Shown one piece after another: positions 20,545-31,272 of a stretch of 64,000 nt of DNA. Position 1 is the stretch's first letter, and every line of letters starts with the position of its first letter. The translations under genes and the position numbers were made by a program. This stretch comes from Megaustenia siamemsis (taxonomy: Eukaryota > Mollusca > Gastropoda > Stylommatophora > Ariophantidae), in NCBI GenBank assembly GCA_032433765.1, contig JAVIAB010000101.1:60937592-61001591 (forward strand), written 5' to 3'. Under the pieces are notes generated by a model, which searched no databases, was not told the origin of the DNA, and saw only the letters and a list, made by a program, of their open reading frames with translations.

Positions 20545-20812
20545 GGTTACAATATGTTATTGCTTGAGTATATGTGATTTATTTATTAATGATACTGACA
20601 TTATTTGTTGTGAATTTAAAAGTTGGAGCCACGAGAGCTCAATAGTTACTGAACTGGCCTACAAAGAACAAGAGGCCGGGTTACAATATGTTATTGCTTG
20701 AGTATATGTGATTTATTTATTAATGATACTGACATTATTTATTGTGAATTTAAAAGTTGGAGCCACGAGAGCTCAATAGTTACTGAACTGGCCTACAAAG
20801 AACAAGAGGCCA
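20545..20812 (+). repeat. 134-bp tandem duplication (two copies)
   Basis: GGTTACAATATGTTATTGCT starts at 20545 and again at 20679; the copies run to 20678 and 20812 with only about two differences. Each holds ~90 bp of unique flank and the first ~45 bp of a SINE. The second copy continues into the rest of the SINE at GGTTCG (20813). Confidence 0.95.
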
Positions 20813-21010
20813 GGTTCGATCCTGATTGACGGCTTCCCCGTACACCCAGCCTTAAATAGGTACCGGATTTTGTCTGAGAAAGCAGCACGGGCGTAATATC
20901 GACCACATTACCCCACAAATCTTGTGCTGAAGGTCTGTAAAGGTTATGATCAATAACACCATATTCCCTCTACACCACGTGGTGTGACGGGACTCGTTAC
21001 CTACTTTTCT
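20767..21010 (+). mobile_element. SINE-1, tRNA-derived
   Basis: The head GAGCCACGAGAGCTCAATAG (A-box region) and GGTTCGATCC (B box) are followed by CACCCAGCCTTAAATAGGTA, GGGCGTAATATCGACCACAT and the 3' end CCACGTGGTGTGACGGG. It is the same family as 27334, 32186 and 53009. A truncated first copy of the head lies at 20633-20678. Confidence 0.85.
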
Positions 21011-21599
21011 TAGTGAAAGTTACAAACTAGATACTATGTGTGTCTTGTGTCCCATTCTACTAACACAAGACTAACGCAAAACTAGTACAAGACTAACACA
21101 TGACTAACGCCAAATATACGTTGTCACTAAATAGAAATACACATATTTGAAAAATATTTGTAATGCGCAAATAAAAAAAAAAAAGAATTATTTTTGTTTT
21201 CTCGCTTTCACAATTACTTTTGTAAAACCTCACTTGTCATAATAGGACGAGCTGCAGAGCGAGAAGCACGCGGCCGAAATCAGCATGACACACAGTGCGG
21301 CGAAACGTACGAAAAGAGTTAATGTCAATTCATTGACAATGCACAAAATGTAAAATACATTGACAATGTATAAACATACACAAATTAATTGGAACTCATA
21401 GAATGTAAGAGTGGTTTGTTCCTAGGCATGCTACTTTAAGGTTATAACTTACTCTGAGCATTCCAGTTAACATGATGACAATCTACGAAAACATTGTGAT
21501 TCACCTTGTTAAATATATATATAAAAGAAAAAAAAACATTAAGTAATCATTGAGTAACTAAAAGGCTACACTAACTTTAGGGATCTGCGCAATCGCTGT
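21011..21599. other. No recognised gene; short degenerate repeat
   Basis: About 21055-21115 has a loose ~10-13-bp repetition (ACTAACACAAG/ACTAACGCAAA). The rest shows nothing supported. Confidence 0.6.
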
Positions 21600-21755
21600 A
21601 GTGTTTCGTGCGTTTAGGTGACATTCTTTGGAGTAAACAAGGCAATTTGGGCGCATACATTGTTGCGTGTGCTACGTCATCATGATGGACGATCGTATAT
21701 CACTAAATCCGGCCGCAAGCTCGAAATGAAAGGTTAAATGACAGAGGTGTTAATG
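21600..21755 (+). repeat. Dispersed repeat K, copy 1
   Basis: GGAGTAAACAAGGCAATTTG, GGCGCATACATTGTT, GTGTGCTACGTCATCAT and GATCGTATATCACTAAATCC match in order and spacing with 55405-55545. No coding is seen; the two copies are unannotated fragments of some element. Confidence 0.75.
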
Positions 21756-22364
21756 CTGCTGGTGAATTGGTGGCTCGGCTGTGTTACGACTCCAGGATCT
21801 TCATGTCAGTCACGAGGAATGTCTAGATTCAGGGGAGCTACATGGAGATCGCGGGTAGATTTGTGAACCAGTTTATCCTTTCACACTGTGGGTCTTGCTG
21901 GGGAGGAGATCTCAACGCATATCAACCGTTGTTCGATGTGTAATGATGTTAATCCGGCGACTAACACTGAATTAGTGTAATTTTACACCTGCACCCATGA
22001 CGTTTTATTCATGGTCAAGACAGAAGAAAGAAGTAAGGGCGTTGGTCAAAGGCCCATAACTGACGCTATAGAATCAATGCGACACAATTTGTCACAATCT
22101 TACTGAACCTAAAACGGTGGCTATGTAACCAAAATAAATGGGCTGGCCAAACGAGTACTGAGGGAAGTGGGTAGGCGACCGTGTACTTAACAAGACTTGC
22201 TAATATCAGTTGTATCGGATCAAAGGGCAGAAAATGCACATTTTGCCTGCAAACTACGGCATAATACAAATACAATCAGTGTACACAACTGATCAGACAA
22301 ATCAGCAACTGTTTGTAGAAAGTAAACGTGTTCACAGTATGCGATGTTATAGTTTTATCAGAAA
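21756..22364. other. No recognised feature
   Basis: Several short frames; none shows a domain. The segment 21880-22000 (GTGTAATGATGTTAATCCGG) resembles a LINE 3' end, but I could not assign it. Confidence 0.5.
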
Positions 22365-22700
22365 TGTTGGCGTCTTCTGTCTTGTTATTGACACGCTCAC
22401 TCATTATTTCACGTGCTCGTTAACTCACACATTCATAAACTCATTCACTAAATTCACCCCCGGGAATTAACTGTTCACTCTGAGTCACTCATCTTGTGAC
22501 TCACTCAATCACTATAAGACACATGTGTTCACTCTGACTCACTCAACCACCATAAGACCCATGTGTTCACTCTGACTCACTCACTTCGTGACTCACTCAG
22601 CCACCCTAAACTCACGTACTCACTTCATGATTCAATAACAAGCTAAATCATAAACTCATTCGCTCACTCACTAACAAATACACAACCCACTCGCCCCTCA
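22365..22700. repeat. CACT/TCACTC-rich degenerate tandem repeat
   Basis: A 45-46-bp unit, CATGTGTTCACTCTGACTCA + CTCAACCACCATAAGACC, is clear at 22480-22600. The surroundings are loose CTCACTCA repeats. Confidence 0.75.
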
Positions 22701-23204
22701 ATGGTTGTTGACTCTATTCATTCACTTTCAGTCCTCTGTATATATTTCAATTTTCATCTCTCTTGTTTTCACTTCCTCACTCCTTCTCTCTGCAACTCTC
22801 TATAGCCTGACATGCTGCAAATTATTGACGAGATCACACGTATCGCAAGAGAAGAAAACTAAAATACTTCACAATTTGAGGCATTTAGCTCATATTTGAA
22901 GTCTTCTGGATAAATCAAGAGACGAACAATAAAGTGCTACATCAAATACATCCTCTTTTTTATTTTTTTGTTTTATTATCTGACAACGTCAAGTAAAATG
23001 TTGAAAGGGGATAACAATTAGCGGTTTGATTGTTATTAAAATTCAGGTAAACAGAGAAACAATATCAGAGAACTTGATTGGATTGTTATGGCTTCAAAGA
23101 TTTCTAGACAAATGATAAGAAATAAACGGACATCAATAAAACTATAGATGATGTGACAAGAGTAGTGTCCTACTACTGTTATATTGGACTATCTATTCAT
23201 CATC
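22701..23204. other. No recognised feature
   Basis: AT-rich spacer without supported genes. Confidence 0.6.
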
Positions 23205-23475
23205 ATCATCATCATGTGCCATACCGGTTGGCGTAGGTGATCGTGTCCCTCCACAATTTTTTAACTACAGTGCATCGTATCAATTATGTTGTTGACTGTT
23301 TTTCATGCCATGACACCAAGCTATCCAGTATTTTCTCTCTTTGCCGTCCGTGATCTCTCTTTCCTTTTATTTTGCCAGTTGTAACCAAGTATTCCAACTT
23401 TCCTCTTCTCATGATGTGCCCGAAAAATGTTGATTGCTTCTTTCTGATGTTTTTTAAGAGCTCCTTTTTTGTAAG
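23205..23475 (-). mobile_element. LINE-A 3' fragment
   Basis: The minus strand encodes LLKNIRKKQSTFFGHIMRRG, KLEYLVTTGKIKGKRDHG and ILDSLVSWHEKQSTT, then ends with the (ATG)n tail (low-coordinate ATCATCATCATC). A duplicated AAGAGCTCC at 23456 and 23480 marks its 5' end. Confidence 0.85.
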
Positions 23476-23499
23476 AGCTCCCTGTTTTTCGGGGCAGCA

Positions 23500-24010
23500 G
23501 AAAAGGTTAAACAGGTATATGTGAGTTGCTTTCGAAAGGTTATAAACATCAAACAGCAGGAAAAGTAGCTGTAATATGTTACAGCGAGCTAAACACACAT
23601 CCAGCATGGCAACACTTAGGTGTCGTAGAATAAGATGACTGGGTGATCGAAGAAGAATGGCAAACATTAATATTACCAAACATATATTGTACGATGAACT
23701 TTTAAACGGAAAGAGACCAAAGGGCGAATCGGTGGTGAGATATAAGGATATTTGCAGGTCTTCTTTTAGCGAATTCTATATTTATGAATAAAAGCTGGGG
23801 GATATGGTTCCAGATTGTAGCAAGTGGAGAGCGGAAATAAGAGGCGGCACAGTAACATTACAGACATCGTTGATGCCAAATTCGGAAGACACAACAAACG
23901 GGAGGATGGAGACAGGCTAGGCATAACGACTGCGTATTGTTCATCCTGCCGTCGAGTCTGTCTATCCAATATTGACAGATTCAGCCACGAAAGGTGAGGT
24001 TTAGGAAATC
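23500..24010 (+). mobile_element. LINE-C fragment, larger C-terminal piece
   Basis: The plus strand gives, across shifts and stops, SSMATLRCRRIR with a stop where Trp is usual, then LGDRRRMANINITKHILYDE, LLNGKRPKGESVVRYKDICR, a WRAEIRG-like segment and a terminal finger C-x2-C-x3-C-x8-H (CSSCRRVCLSNIDRFSHER, about 23938-23995). This is the usual order for the tail of a non-LTR endonuclease-RT protein and links the fragments at 200 and 17202 to that family. Confidence 0.75.
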
Positions 24011-24778
24011 AGAATCCATCATAACATTACAAGTTTATCAAACTACTGCCTTTTCATGATTGCTTGCTACCAATTGTCTGTGAAGACGCCAAAGGTCAGA
24101 TATGCAATATCATGTGTGTGGCAGACGCTAAGTGACGGCATAATAGAAGATGTTTGTGAAAATCTGCCGACTTTTAGAGGAGAACGTGTCAAGAAACAAC
24201 CACCACTAGCAACATTTCTTAAATAGCCACTATATTATTTTAAGCTCTATTTTTTTATTATTGAATGGAGTCGGAATGTGGGTAATTCATATTAAAAGAA
24301 ACACAGACATCAACGCTATCAATGAAAAATTATTAACTTCGAGGTCCACAATGGTACGCACAAATCAATACAAAAAAAAAAAAACACTCTTAGAGGTATG
24401 CAGCCTCTCAAAATGAGGTGAGATTTCTTCCCTGAATGCTGACTCTGGTCTGTAATGAATACACACCAGACATTTAGGACATATTTCTTGACTGCAACAA
24501 AACCAATTCCAGAAATGTAATGGAATGTCACACACGTTTAATCATTACCCAATTTATAAATGATATTACTTACTTTTTGAGCAATCTGAAGAGTCTAAAA
24601 TAGCAAGATACCTTCTCAGTTTAAATGAAAATTGTGTCTTAAAAGTTGTATAAATAGATCATTAGTTTCAGAGGTAGGATGAGTTCATGTAATGTCAAAA
24701 TGATGTTTTGGTGGGAAAAAATAAAGGTTAAAAAAGGGATTGTTTCTGTCATAATATCACACTCTTTCGATAAGAATA
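24011..24778. other. No recognised feature
   Basis: About 770 bases with no supported gene or repeat family; poly-A run at 24367-24384. Confidence 0.6.
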
Positions 24779-24783
24779 ATTGT

Positions 24784-24829
<46 letters not shown>

Positions 24830-25935
24830 GCCTCCTTCAGTCATAGTTGACTATAGTAGCCTCCGTCAGTCATAGTTGACTATAGTAGCCTCCGTCAGTC
24901 ATAGTTGACTATAGTAGCCTCCGTCAGTCATAGTTGACTATAGTAGCCTCCGTCAGTCATAGTTGACTATAGTAGCCTCCGTCAGTCATAGTTGACTATA
25001 GTAGCCTCCGTCAGTAATAGTTGACTATAGTAGCCTCCGTCAGTCATAGTTGACTATAGTAGCCTCCGTCAGTCATAGTTGACTATAGTAGCCTCCGTCA
25101 GTCATAGTTGACTATAGTAGCCTCCGTCAGTTAAAGTTGACTATAGTAGCCTCCGTCAGTCATAGTTTACTATAGTAGCCTCCGTCAGTCATAGTTGACT
25201 ATAGTAGCCTCCGTCAGTCATAGTTGACTATAGTAGCCTCCGTCAGTCATAGTTGACTATAGTAGCCTTCGTCAGTCATAGTTGACTATAGTAGCCTCCG
25301 TCAGTCATAGTTGACTATAGTAGCCTCCGTCAGTCATAGTTGACTATAGTAGCCTCCGTCAGTCATAGTTGACTATAGTAGCCTCCGTCAGTCATAGTTG
25401 ACTATAGTAGCCTCCGTCAGTCATAGTTGACTATAGTAGCCTCCGTCAGTCATAGTTGACTATAGTAGCCTCCGTCAGTCATAGTTGACTATAGTAGCCT
25501 CCGTCAGTCATAGTTGACTATAGTAGCCTCCGTCAGTCATAGTTGACTATAGTAGCCTCCGTCAGTCATAGTTGACTATTGATTTTTCAGAGCCCCTAGA
25601 CATGTTATTTTCTTCTTTTGTTTTCTTTCGTCGAGTATTCTCTTTCTCCATGAATCTGTCTGCTTCTTGTTTGAGGTGAACCTTTCGAGTGTGGTTCCAG
25701 AGATTGCGGTCTGCAGCTATGTCTTCCCATGATGCAGGGTTTATGTTCAGAGTCTTCATGTCGCGTTTACACACATCTACAAATGGAAGTTTTGGGTGCC
25801 CCCTCGTTCTTTTACCATATGCCAGTTGTCCGTAGTTTATACCTTTTGGTATGCGGACATATTTCATACGGTGTACATGGCTGAGCCAGCATAACCTACT
25901 TTGTTTTAGCAGCGTGTAGATATTGTACAAATATA
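24779..25935 (-). mobile_element. LINE-D insertion with minisatellite tail and 14-bp target duplications
   Basis: ATTGTACAAATATA occurs at 24779-24792 and exactly again at 25922-25935. Between them, on the minus strand in order, are a 5'-truncated LINE-D C-terminal coding fragment (25921 down to about 25580), 26 copies of a 29-bp unit (25579-24824) and a TA run (to about 24793). The coding part reads NIYTLLKQSRLCWLSHVHRM, IPKGINYGQLAYGKRTRGHP, DVCKRDMKTLNINPASWEDI and AADRNLWNHTRKVHLKQEAD, a 122-codon open frame typical of a non-LTR RT C-terminus. Its last codons (SIVNYD) lie in the first minisatellite unit. A second LINE-D copy at 46990-48110 has only one copy of that unit. Confidence 0.88.
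24824..25579. repeat. 29-bp minisatellite, about 26 copies
   Basis: Unit ATAGTAGCCTCCGTCAGTCA + TAGTTGACT. Only scattered single-base variants occur (CTTCAG, CAGTAATAG, CAGTTAAAG, TAGTTTACT, GCCTTCG). ATAGTTGACTAT across the unit junction is a 5-bp inverted repeat. The homogeneity points to recent expansion. Confidence 0.97.
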
Positions 25936-26044
25936 ATGCATATATTATATGTACGTGTGGTTCGCAAGCTTCTACCTCTGTCTAGGGACTATGGATTAGG
26001 AACTGAATTGTGCGTGTTAATCCGTTTTTTTTTTTCCTTAGCAG
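25936..26044. other. No recognised feature
   Basis: Short spacer. Confidence 0.5.
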
Positions 26045-26461
26045 CCGTGTGAACATAATTCCCTCGCTGCACAGGTAGATAACTTGGCCTTCAAAGGCAC
26101 TCAAATTTTGTTTTCCCGTCGATGAGTCATTGACGCTGCAAGCCGGGCCACGTGCTGGGACCAGTGATAATTTCCGCAGAAAGAAAACATATATAGCAAA
26201 CTCCAAGGAAAAATTAAGAAATAGAAAAAAATGGTATGTAAGAAGCTTTACGTGATAAGTGGACGACACAGACTAAACGACGGCCCAATAGGCCTTCGGC
26301 AGGAACAAACAAAAAAAAAACACACACATAAAACTAATAACGAAACAACCAAAACAAAAACAATCGAAATGTGTTAAAGAAAACAAAATTATCTATCCTG
26401 TGTGTAAACAGAGATCAAAACGAAAAGGAAATAGCAACCAAGTCCGTGTGAACATAATTCC
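26045..26461. mobile_element. Insertion flanked by 18-bp direct repeats
   Basis: CCGTGTGAACATAATTCC is present at 26045-26062 and 26444-26461. The ~380 bp between holds an inverted copy of the hairpin-containing dispersed repeat (26221-26316) with an A-rich, CA-containing segment on its low-complexity side. The arrangement fits a retroposed element with target duplications. Confidence 0.6.
26221..26316 (-). repeat. Hairpin-containing dispersed repeat, copy 3
   Basis: The reverse complement reads GTTCCTGCCGAAGGCCTATT, GGGCCGTCGTTTAGTCTGTG, TCGTCCACTTATCACGTAAA and GCTTCTTACATACCA. It faces copy 4 head-to-head, giving an inverted pair ~160 bp apart. Confidence 0.85.
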
Positions 26462-26474
26462 AAAATTTTCGTTG

Positions 26475-26590
26475 TGTGTGTGTGTGTGTTTTTTGTTTGT
26501 TCCTGCTGAAGGCCTATTAGGCCGAAACGTCGTTTAGTCTGTGTCGTCCACTTATCACGTAAAGCTTCTAACATACCATTTTTTTATTTT
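26475..26590 (+). repeat. Hairpin-containing dispersed repeat, copy 4
   Basis: A GT run, then TTCCTGCTGAAGGCCTATTA, GGCCGAAACGTCGTTTAGTC, TGTGTCGTCCACTTATCACG and TAAAGCTTCTAACATACCAT. GGCCTATTAGGCC and AAACGTCGTTT are both self-complementary. Confidence 0.9.
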
Positions 26591-26636
26591 TTAATTTTTC
26601 CTCACATTCAGCTTTACTGCAGCTTCGCATTTGTAT

Positions 26637-26745
26637 GCCTTAACCCATAACAAACTCCAACCTGTGCAGCCGGAATTTGAACTCAAAACCTGTCTGTCTC
26701 TAGACTGGCATCTTGCCTCGAGACCAACCAGTCCCCCATCGACTT
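26637..26745 (-). mobile_element. tRNA-like SINE head (different family)
   Basis: The minus strand reads GACTGGTTGGTCTCGAGGCA (A-box-like) and GAGTTCAAATTCCGGC (B-box/T-arm-like) at tRNA spacing. The body was not resolved. Confidence 0.5.
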
Positions 26746-27330
26746 ATATGGATTATTACATTGTTCCATATTTAAAAAAATAACATAGTGTGGCTGCACT
26801 CTTCTCATTATATTGTTCATGCCTCAAGCAGTTATATAATTATATACAATTATTATTAGTATCATTATTGTTTGCTTTTAGTCCATCTAAATAAATGAAA
26901 TTGCTTGACATATTCTGACTGTCTGGAGTCCTGCTGCCCACCATAAGACCGGCTTTGACATGAAAACTGCAGCTGACAATTAGATTACAAAATGCCGTCA
27001 TCACTAACTCCCGTTTCTGCTCCACTCTGGTAGAGATTATACTTCGTAACTGTTTTTTTTTTAATATGTTTGTTTATACGCTTAAGCAAGGATGCCGTTA
27101 AAATCCACATTTGATTTTCTTTGCAGGCAAGAACGGTATGGTAGATCTAGGGCTTTGGTCAGGTCAAACAAACAAACAAACAACATCACATGCCAAATGA
27201 GTTCCTGGAGGAGAGATTAAGTGCAGCCGGATGTTGAGTTGAACCAAACAAAGGAAATGGACAGTACACACCTTGTCATCAACTTACTTAGATGTAGTAA
27301 TGTTATATTTTATGCTTGTCGTTACGTTTA
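26746..27330. other. No recognised feature
   Basis: AT-rich spacer; (CAAA)n at about 27165-27182. Confidence 0.6.
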
Positions 27331-27333
27331 ATA

Positions 27334-27570
27334 GGGAGCCGCGTTAGATCAGTGGTTAGTGAACTGGACTACAAAGGAGAATAGGTTGGGTTCGATCAAC
27401 GGTTTCCGGGTTCACCCAGCCTAAATGGGTTCATGAATTTTTGTGGGAAAGTAAACCAACATGGGCGTAATATCGACCACATTACCCCCACAATCATGTG
27501 TCGATGGTCTATACAAATTATGGTCAACAACACCATATTCCATTTACGCCACTTGGCGTGACGGGGCTCT
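27334..27570 (+). mobile_element. SINE-1 copy
   Basis: GAGCCGCGTTAGATCAGTGG and GGGTTCGATC (A and B boxes), then TTCACCCAGCCTAAATGGGT, GGGCGTAATATCGACCACAT and GCCACTTGGCGTGACGGGG. It is near full length; target duplications are not evident because a LINE-H scrap lies on the 3' side. Confidence 0.85.
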
Positions 27571-27589
27571 GTAGAGTTATTTATTTAGT

Positions 27590-27645
27590 TATTGAGTTAT
27601 GTGCGATCCATCATTATTGCACCCCGAACAAGCTCATAGGGTTTT
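27590..27645 (-). mobile_element. LINE-H 3'-terminal scrap
   Basis: ATTGAGTTATGTGCGATCCA then TCATTATTGCACCCCGAAC is the reverse of the LINE-H 3' end and its AACTCAAT tail. Only ~55 bp survive. Confidence 0.6.
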
Positions 27646-29504
27646 TTTTACTTTAAAGAAAAAGGAATATGCTCATTATTCTGTTTTTGACTCTGCTAAT
27701 TTATATTTTATTTTACCTCTCTTATGGTTTCCATGATTGACCTAATGGCTGATAGTAAATAATATACATTTTAATCTTTCATTTAAGTGTATTTTTATTT
27801 GTTATATTTTTTCCCCTTCTTGATAACGTAAGATATGCACAAACAATAAATGATTGCTAAATACAGGTTTAAGCACTTACTGTGTGTACATTATTTATTT
27901 TCATCACATTGACAATCTGTAAATAGAACGTTATATATTTTGTTTTGGAGTATAATGTTTCGAATAGACATGTATCTTAAGTTTAGATTGATAGTGTATA
28001 CTATAAAGGTACACTAATTAGCGCAACATTTATTAATTGAAGATATGTATATATTTGTGTTAATTATGTTTGTGTGAATGTGTGTGTGTAAGAGAGCTCA
28101 AAAACATATATTTTACTATGTCAAGGTATAAGAAAATTAATATATTTTGTTTATATATGCACTTCAATTCAGTAGTGTCTGTATTGCATTAACTAACTAA
28201 GTAATGAATCGTTTTGATAGATGCCCCATTATCGGTATTTGTTTTCTTAATTTATGTGTTATTCCCCTTGAACGATCATTATGGTCGTTTCCCATTTAGC
28301 TGAACATTAATCACACAAGCTTCTATCATTAATGACATAGATTGTAGCTTTATTTACCTTATCAGAAAATGTGTCACTACAATATCATACTACCATTTTA
28401 ACATTATTTTATTCATTTTTCTCTTCCCGATATTTATATTTGTTAATAAAAAGAATGATTTATTTATATACCTAGAATCTATTTTAGTTGTATGCAGTAT
28501 ATTTATAATTATCGTGACATATAGTACGGAAATTATGGTATTGCTATTTACTGCGCAACACAAACAAAGAGAATTAATTTTATTACAACAAATAATTGGA
28601 GTAGACGATGATCTTTTGACATATTAGAAGAAGCCAAAAATTAGCCATGTATCTCATTCATCTTAACTAGAAACGATCATTTTCTAAAAGAACTGTCAAA
28701 GGATTGAGAGGTAGAGATAGACAGAGAAAGAGACGGGGAGATACCATCAGATAATGGATATACCCCGACGTTGCAGATTCTCAAAGGAATGATTGAAGAT
28801 AGAGAGACATTGACAAGATGAACATGTTTGTAGGCGGTGTCCCCATCGACCCTCAGGGTTATGGAGACAGAAGAAGCAATACACTATTTATCCGCCACCT
28901 AGTATTTCCCATTTAAAAAATGTATTCACACATTCATTTATTTGGTAATACAATACACACATATATGGTATTGAATGTATACAGAGTGTAGTTCCCTTTG
29001 TTCCATAAATGATTTTGGTTTCATTAATAACAATTAAGTCTTTGTTTATGGAAATCGAAATTGAAGTTGTTTTTTGTAGCTCTTATTAATTAGCTCTCAT
29101 TTATTAAAATATGCTTTTACTTCTAGCGCTTTCACTAAATAATAACTCCCATTCAACGCCTGCCTAGAAATGAACGTTAATTTATCGTCGGAGCAATTAA
29201 ATTATATCGTTGTGTTGCAATTATACAAAAAGCTTTTTTTTTTACTTTAGTTGTTTGGCCCAAATATTTCTAATTATCGTGGTCAATTGTTGTCCAGGGT
29301 TATTTTCTATCTCGTTCTCAAGTCGAATTGCTTGACCAAACTGGGACATAATGAAGATGAAGATTATAAGAGCATGTATTTCAAATATCCTGACTATAAC
29401 AGTCATCTATGATTTGGTAGTTATTGTCAGCCTTGATGATGATAAGTGTCATTGTCCCTCTTTGGGTTAAAAAAATATGTAAACAATGAATTGTTAGATT
29501 CATG
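27646..29504. other. Long AT-rich stretch, nothing recognised
   Basis: About 1.85 kb without supported coding. A block at 28790-28880 (GGCGGTGTCCCCATCGACCC) has the feel of a LINE 3' end, but no homologue is present in the window. Confidence 0.55.
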
Positions 29505-29780
29505 ATGTAAAAAACAATGTTATAGTTGTATAAATCCGTGATGAAGAGAATGAAAGAGATGTATACCTTACAAATGTGAAGAATGAAATAGGTGTATAGA
29601 CTGAAGAAATGGATAATGAAATAGTTGAAGAAATTAAAGATGAGGATAACGAAAGAGTTGTGTAAATTCAGGATGTGAAGAATGAAAAAGTTGTAAAAAT
29701 TTTAGATGTGGACAATGAAATAGTGTTATAAATTGAAAATGTAGAGACTAAACTAGTTATATAAATTCAAGTTGTTGTTA
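29505..29780. repeat. Degenerate ~42-45-bp tandem repeat
   Basis: Repeats of a purine-rich unit like GATGTGAAGAATGAAATAG + TTGTATAAATT, 6 or so copies with many differences. No frame is open throughout. Confidence 0.7.
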
Positions 29781-30069
29781 ATCGAATGCCACCTATGTGA
29801 TTTTTTTAAACACAACACAATGCGATAAAGACAATTTACAATTTTAATGAAGGTAATAAAAATGGATGTTTGGGCCAAAAAACTAAATTAATGAAACAGC
29901 TTTCGTATTTTAAGATTTCATGCTACTTACCTCCTCTGCAAGTGTTATGATCTGCAATTGGAGAGAGGAATTGAAAATACAACACACTAATTTATCCATT
30001 GAACTAAGCGTAAATGACATGCACCATCTAATCTTTTATGCATGGAATATAGAATTCCTGTAGTTGTTG
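29781..30069. other. No recognised feature
   Basis: AT-rich spacer. Confidence 0.5.
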
Positions 30070-31272
30070 TCATAGTCCAGTAAAAGAGGTTTACGATTTA
30101 GGAAGAAATGTAGAAGAGGAGGAAGCAAAGGATGGAGATAGTGAAGGAGGAAGCAGAGAATAGAGAACATTCCATAAGTGAGGGGACAGATAGGCGAGAC
30201 GAAAGAACGAGGGCAAAACGGAAAAAAACACATAAAGAGAAGTTACAGTCAAAAATAGAGGATGATCCAGGAAAACACGTGCAAAGTGAAGGCCGTGAAA
30301 AAATAAACAGACGATAGAACAAGGTCAAGGAAACCAGACGTTAAGACAAGGTCAGGAGAAAAAGGAGACAAGGGATTGAATTTCACGTGGATAGTGTTGA
30401 GGGCCATGTCTAGAAAATGGGGGGGGTCAGACATGGGTGGGAAGTACGATTCTGATTGGCTGGCAAGAGCCACATTTAAGAGGTGAACACTAAAGTTTAG
30501 TAAGCACTTTAGAGTGCACTCCTCTTGGGACCCACTCGCATTCATACTGATGACTAATTATGTGTGACCGACCCATTGCCGGTCCACCCCTAACCTAACC
30601 TAACGCTATTCTGTTTGGCGGCCTTCAGTCCACCGCGTCTCACTGTACCTTAATTTTGCTACTCCTAACTCTCGCGTGTCCTTTCTCCAAGTGCTCTCTC
30701 TAAAGTTCTCTACTTCATATTTATTTAGTTAACTTGCGTTCTATTCTAACGTTACCAAGTTCTGATCAACCTGTCTACGGGTCGACCACCTGATCGCCCG
30801 GCCATTACGAGCGCATGTGTGCTCTCTCCGAGTACTTCTCTAAAGTGCTTCTAATCTTTAGTGTTCACCTCTTAAATTTGGCTCTTGCCAGCCAACCAGA
30901 ATCGTACTTCCCACGCATGTCTGACCACCCACTTTCTAGACATGGCCCTCAACACTTTCCACGTGAATTTCAATCCCTTGTCTCCTTTTTCTCCTGACCT
31001 TGTCTTAATGTCTGGTTTCCTTGACCTTGTTCTATCGTCTGTTTATTTCTCCACGGTCTTCACTTTGACGTGTTTTCCTGGATCATCCTCTATTTTTCCT
31101 GTGACTTCGTATTTTGTGTTTTTTTTTCCTTTTTGACCCCGTTCTTTCGTCTCGCCTATCTGCCCCCTCAATTCTGGATTGTTCTCTATTCTCTGCTTCC
31201 TCCTTCACTCTCTCCAGCCTTTGCTTCCTCCCCTTCTACAGAAATGTTACGCCCTTTATTCTACTATTCTTA
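30070..31272. repeat. Large imperfect inverted repeat (fold-back structure)
   Basis: The left arm, about 30070-30522, is matched in reverse by the right arm, about 30829-31272, with a ~306-bp centre. Examples are AGGTGAACACTAAAG (30481) against CTTTAGTGTTCACCT, GGAAGTACGATTCTGATTGG against CCAACCAGAATCGTACTTCC, and GAGGATGATCCAGGAAAACA against TGTTTTCCTGGATCATCCTC. I judge identity to be high but clearly imperfect, with small indels. The centre contains CCTAACCTAACCTAACG and no long frame. Frames within the arms are short and mirror each other. This may be a fold-back transposon or two head-to-head copies of one repeat. Confidence 0.88.

Noticed and set aside
24824..25579. CRISPR array (29-bp repeats)
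   Set aside because: Repeats are directly head-to-tail with no spacers, and the context is a eukaryotic LINE insertion.
30589..30605. Internal telomere repeat (CCTAA)n
   Set aside because: Only about three units, within the centre of the inverted repeat; too short to mean anything.
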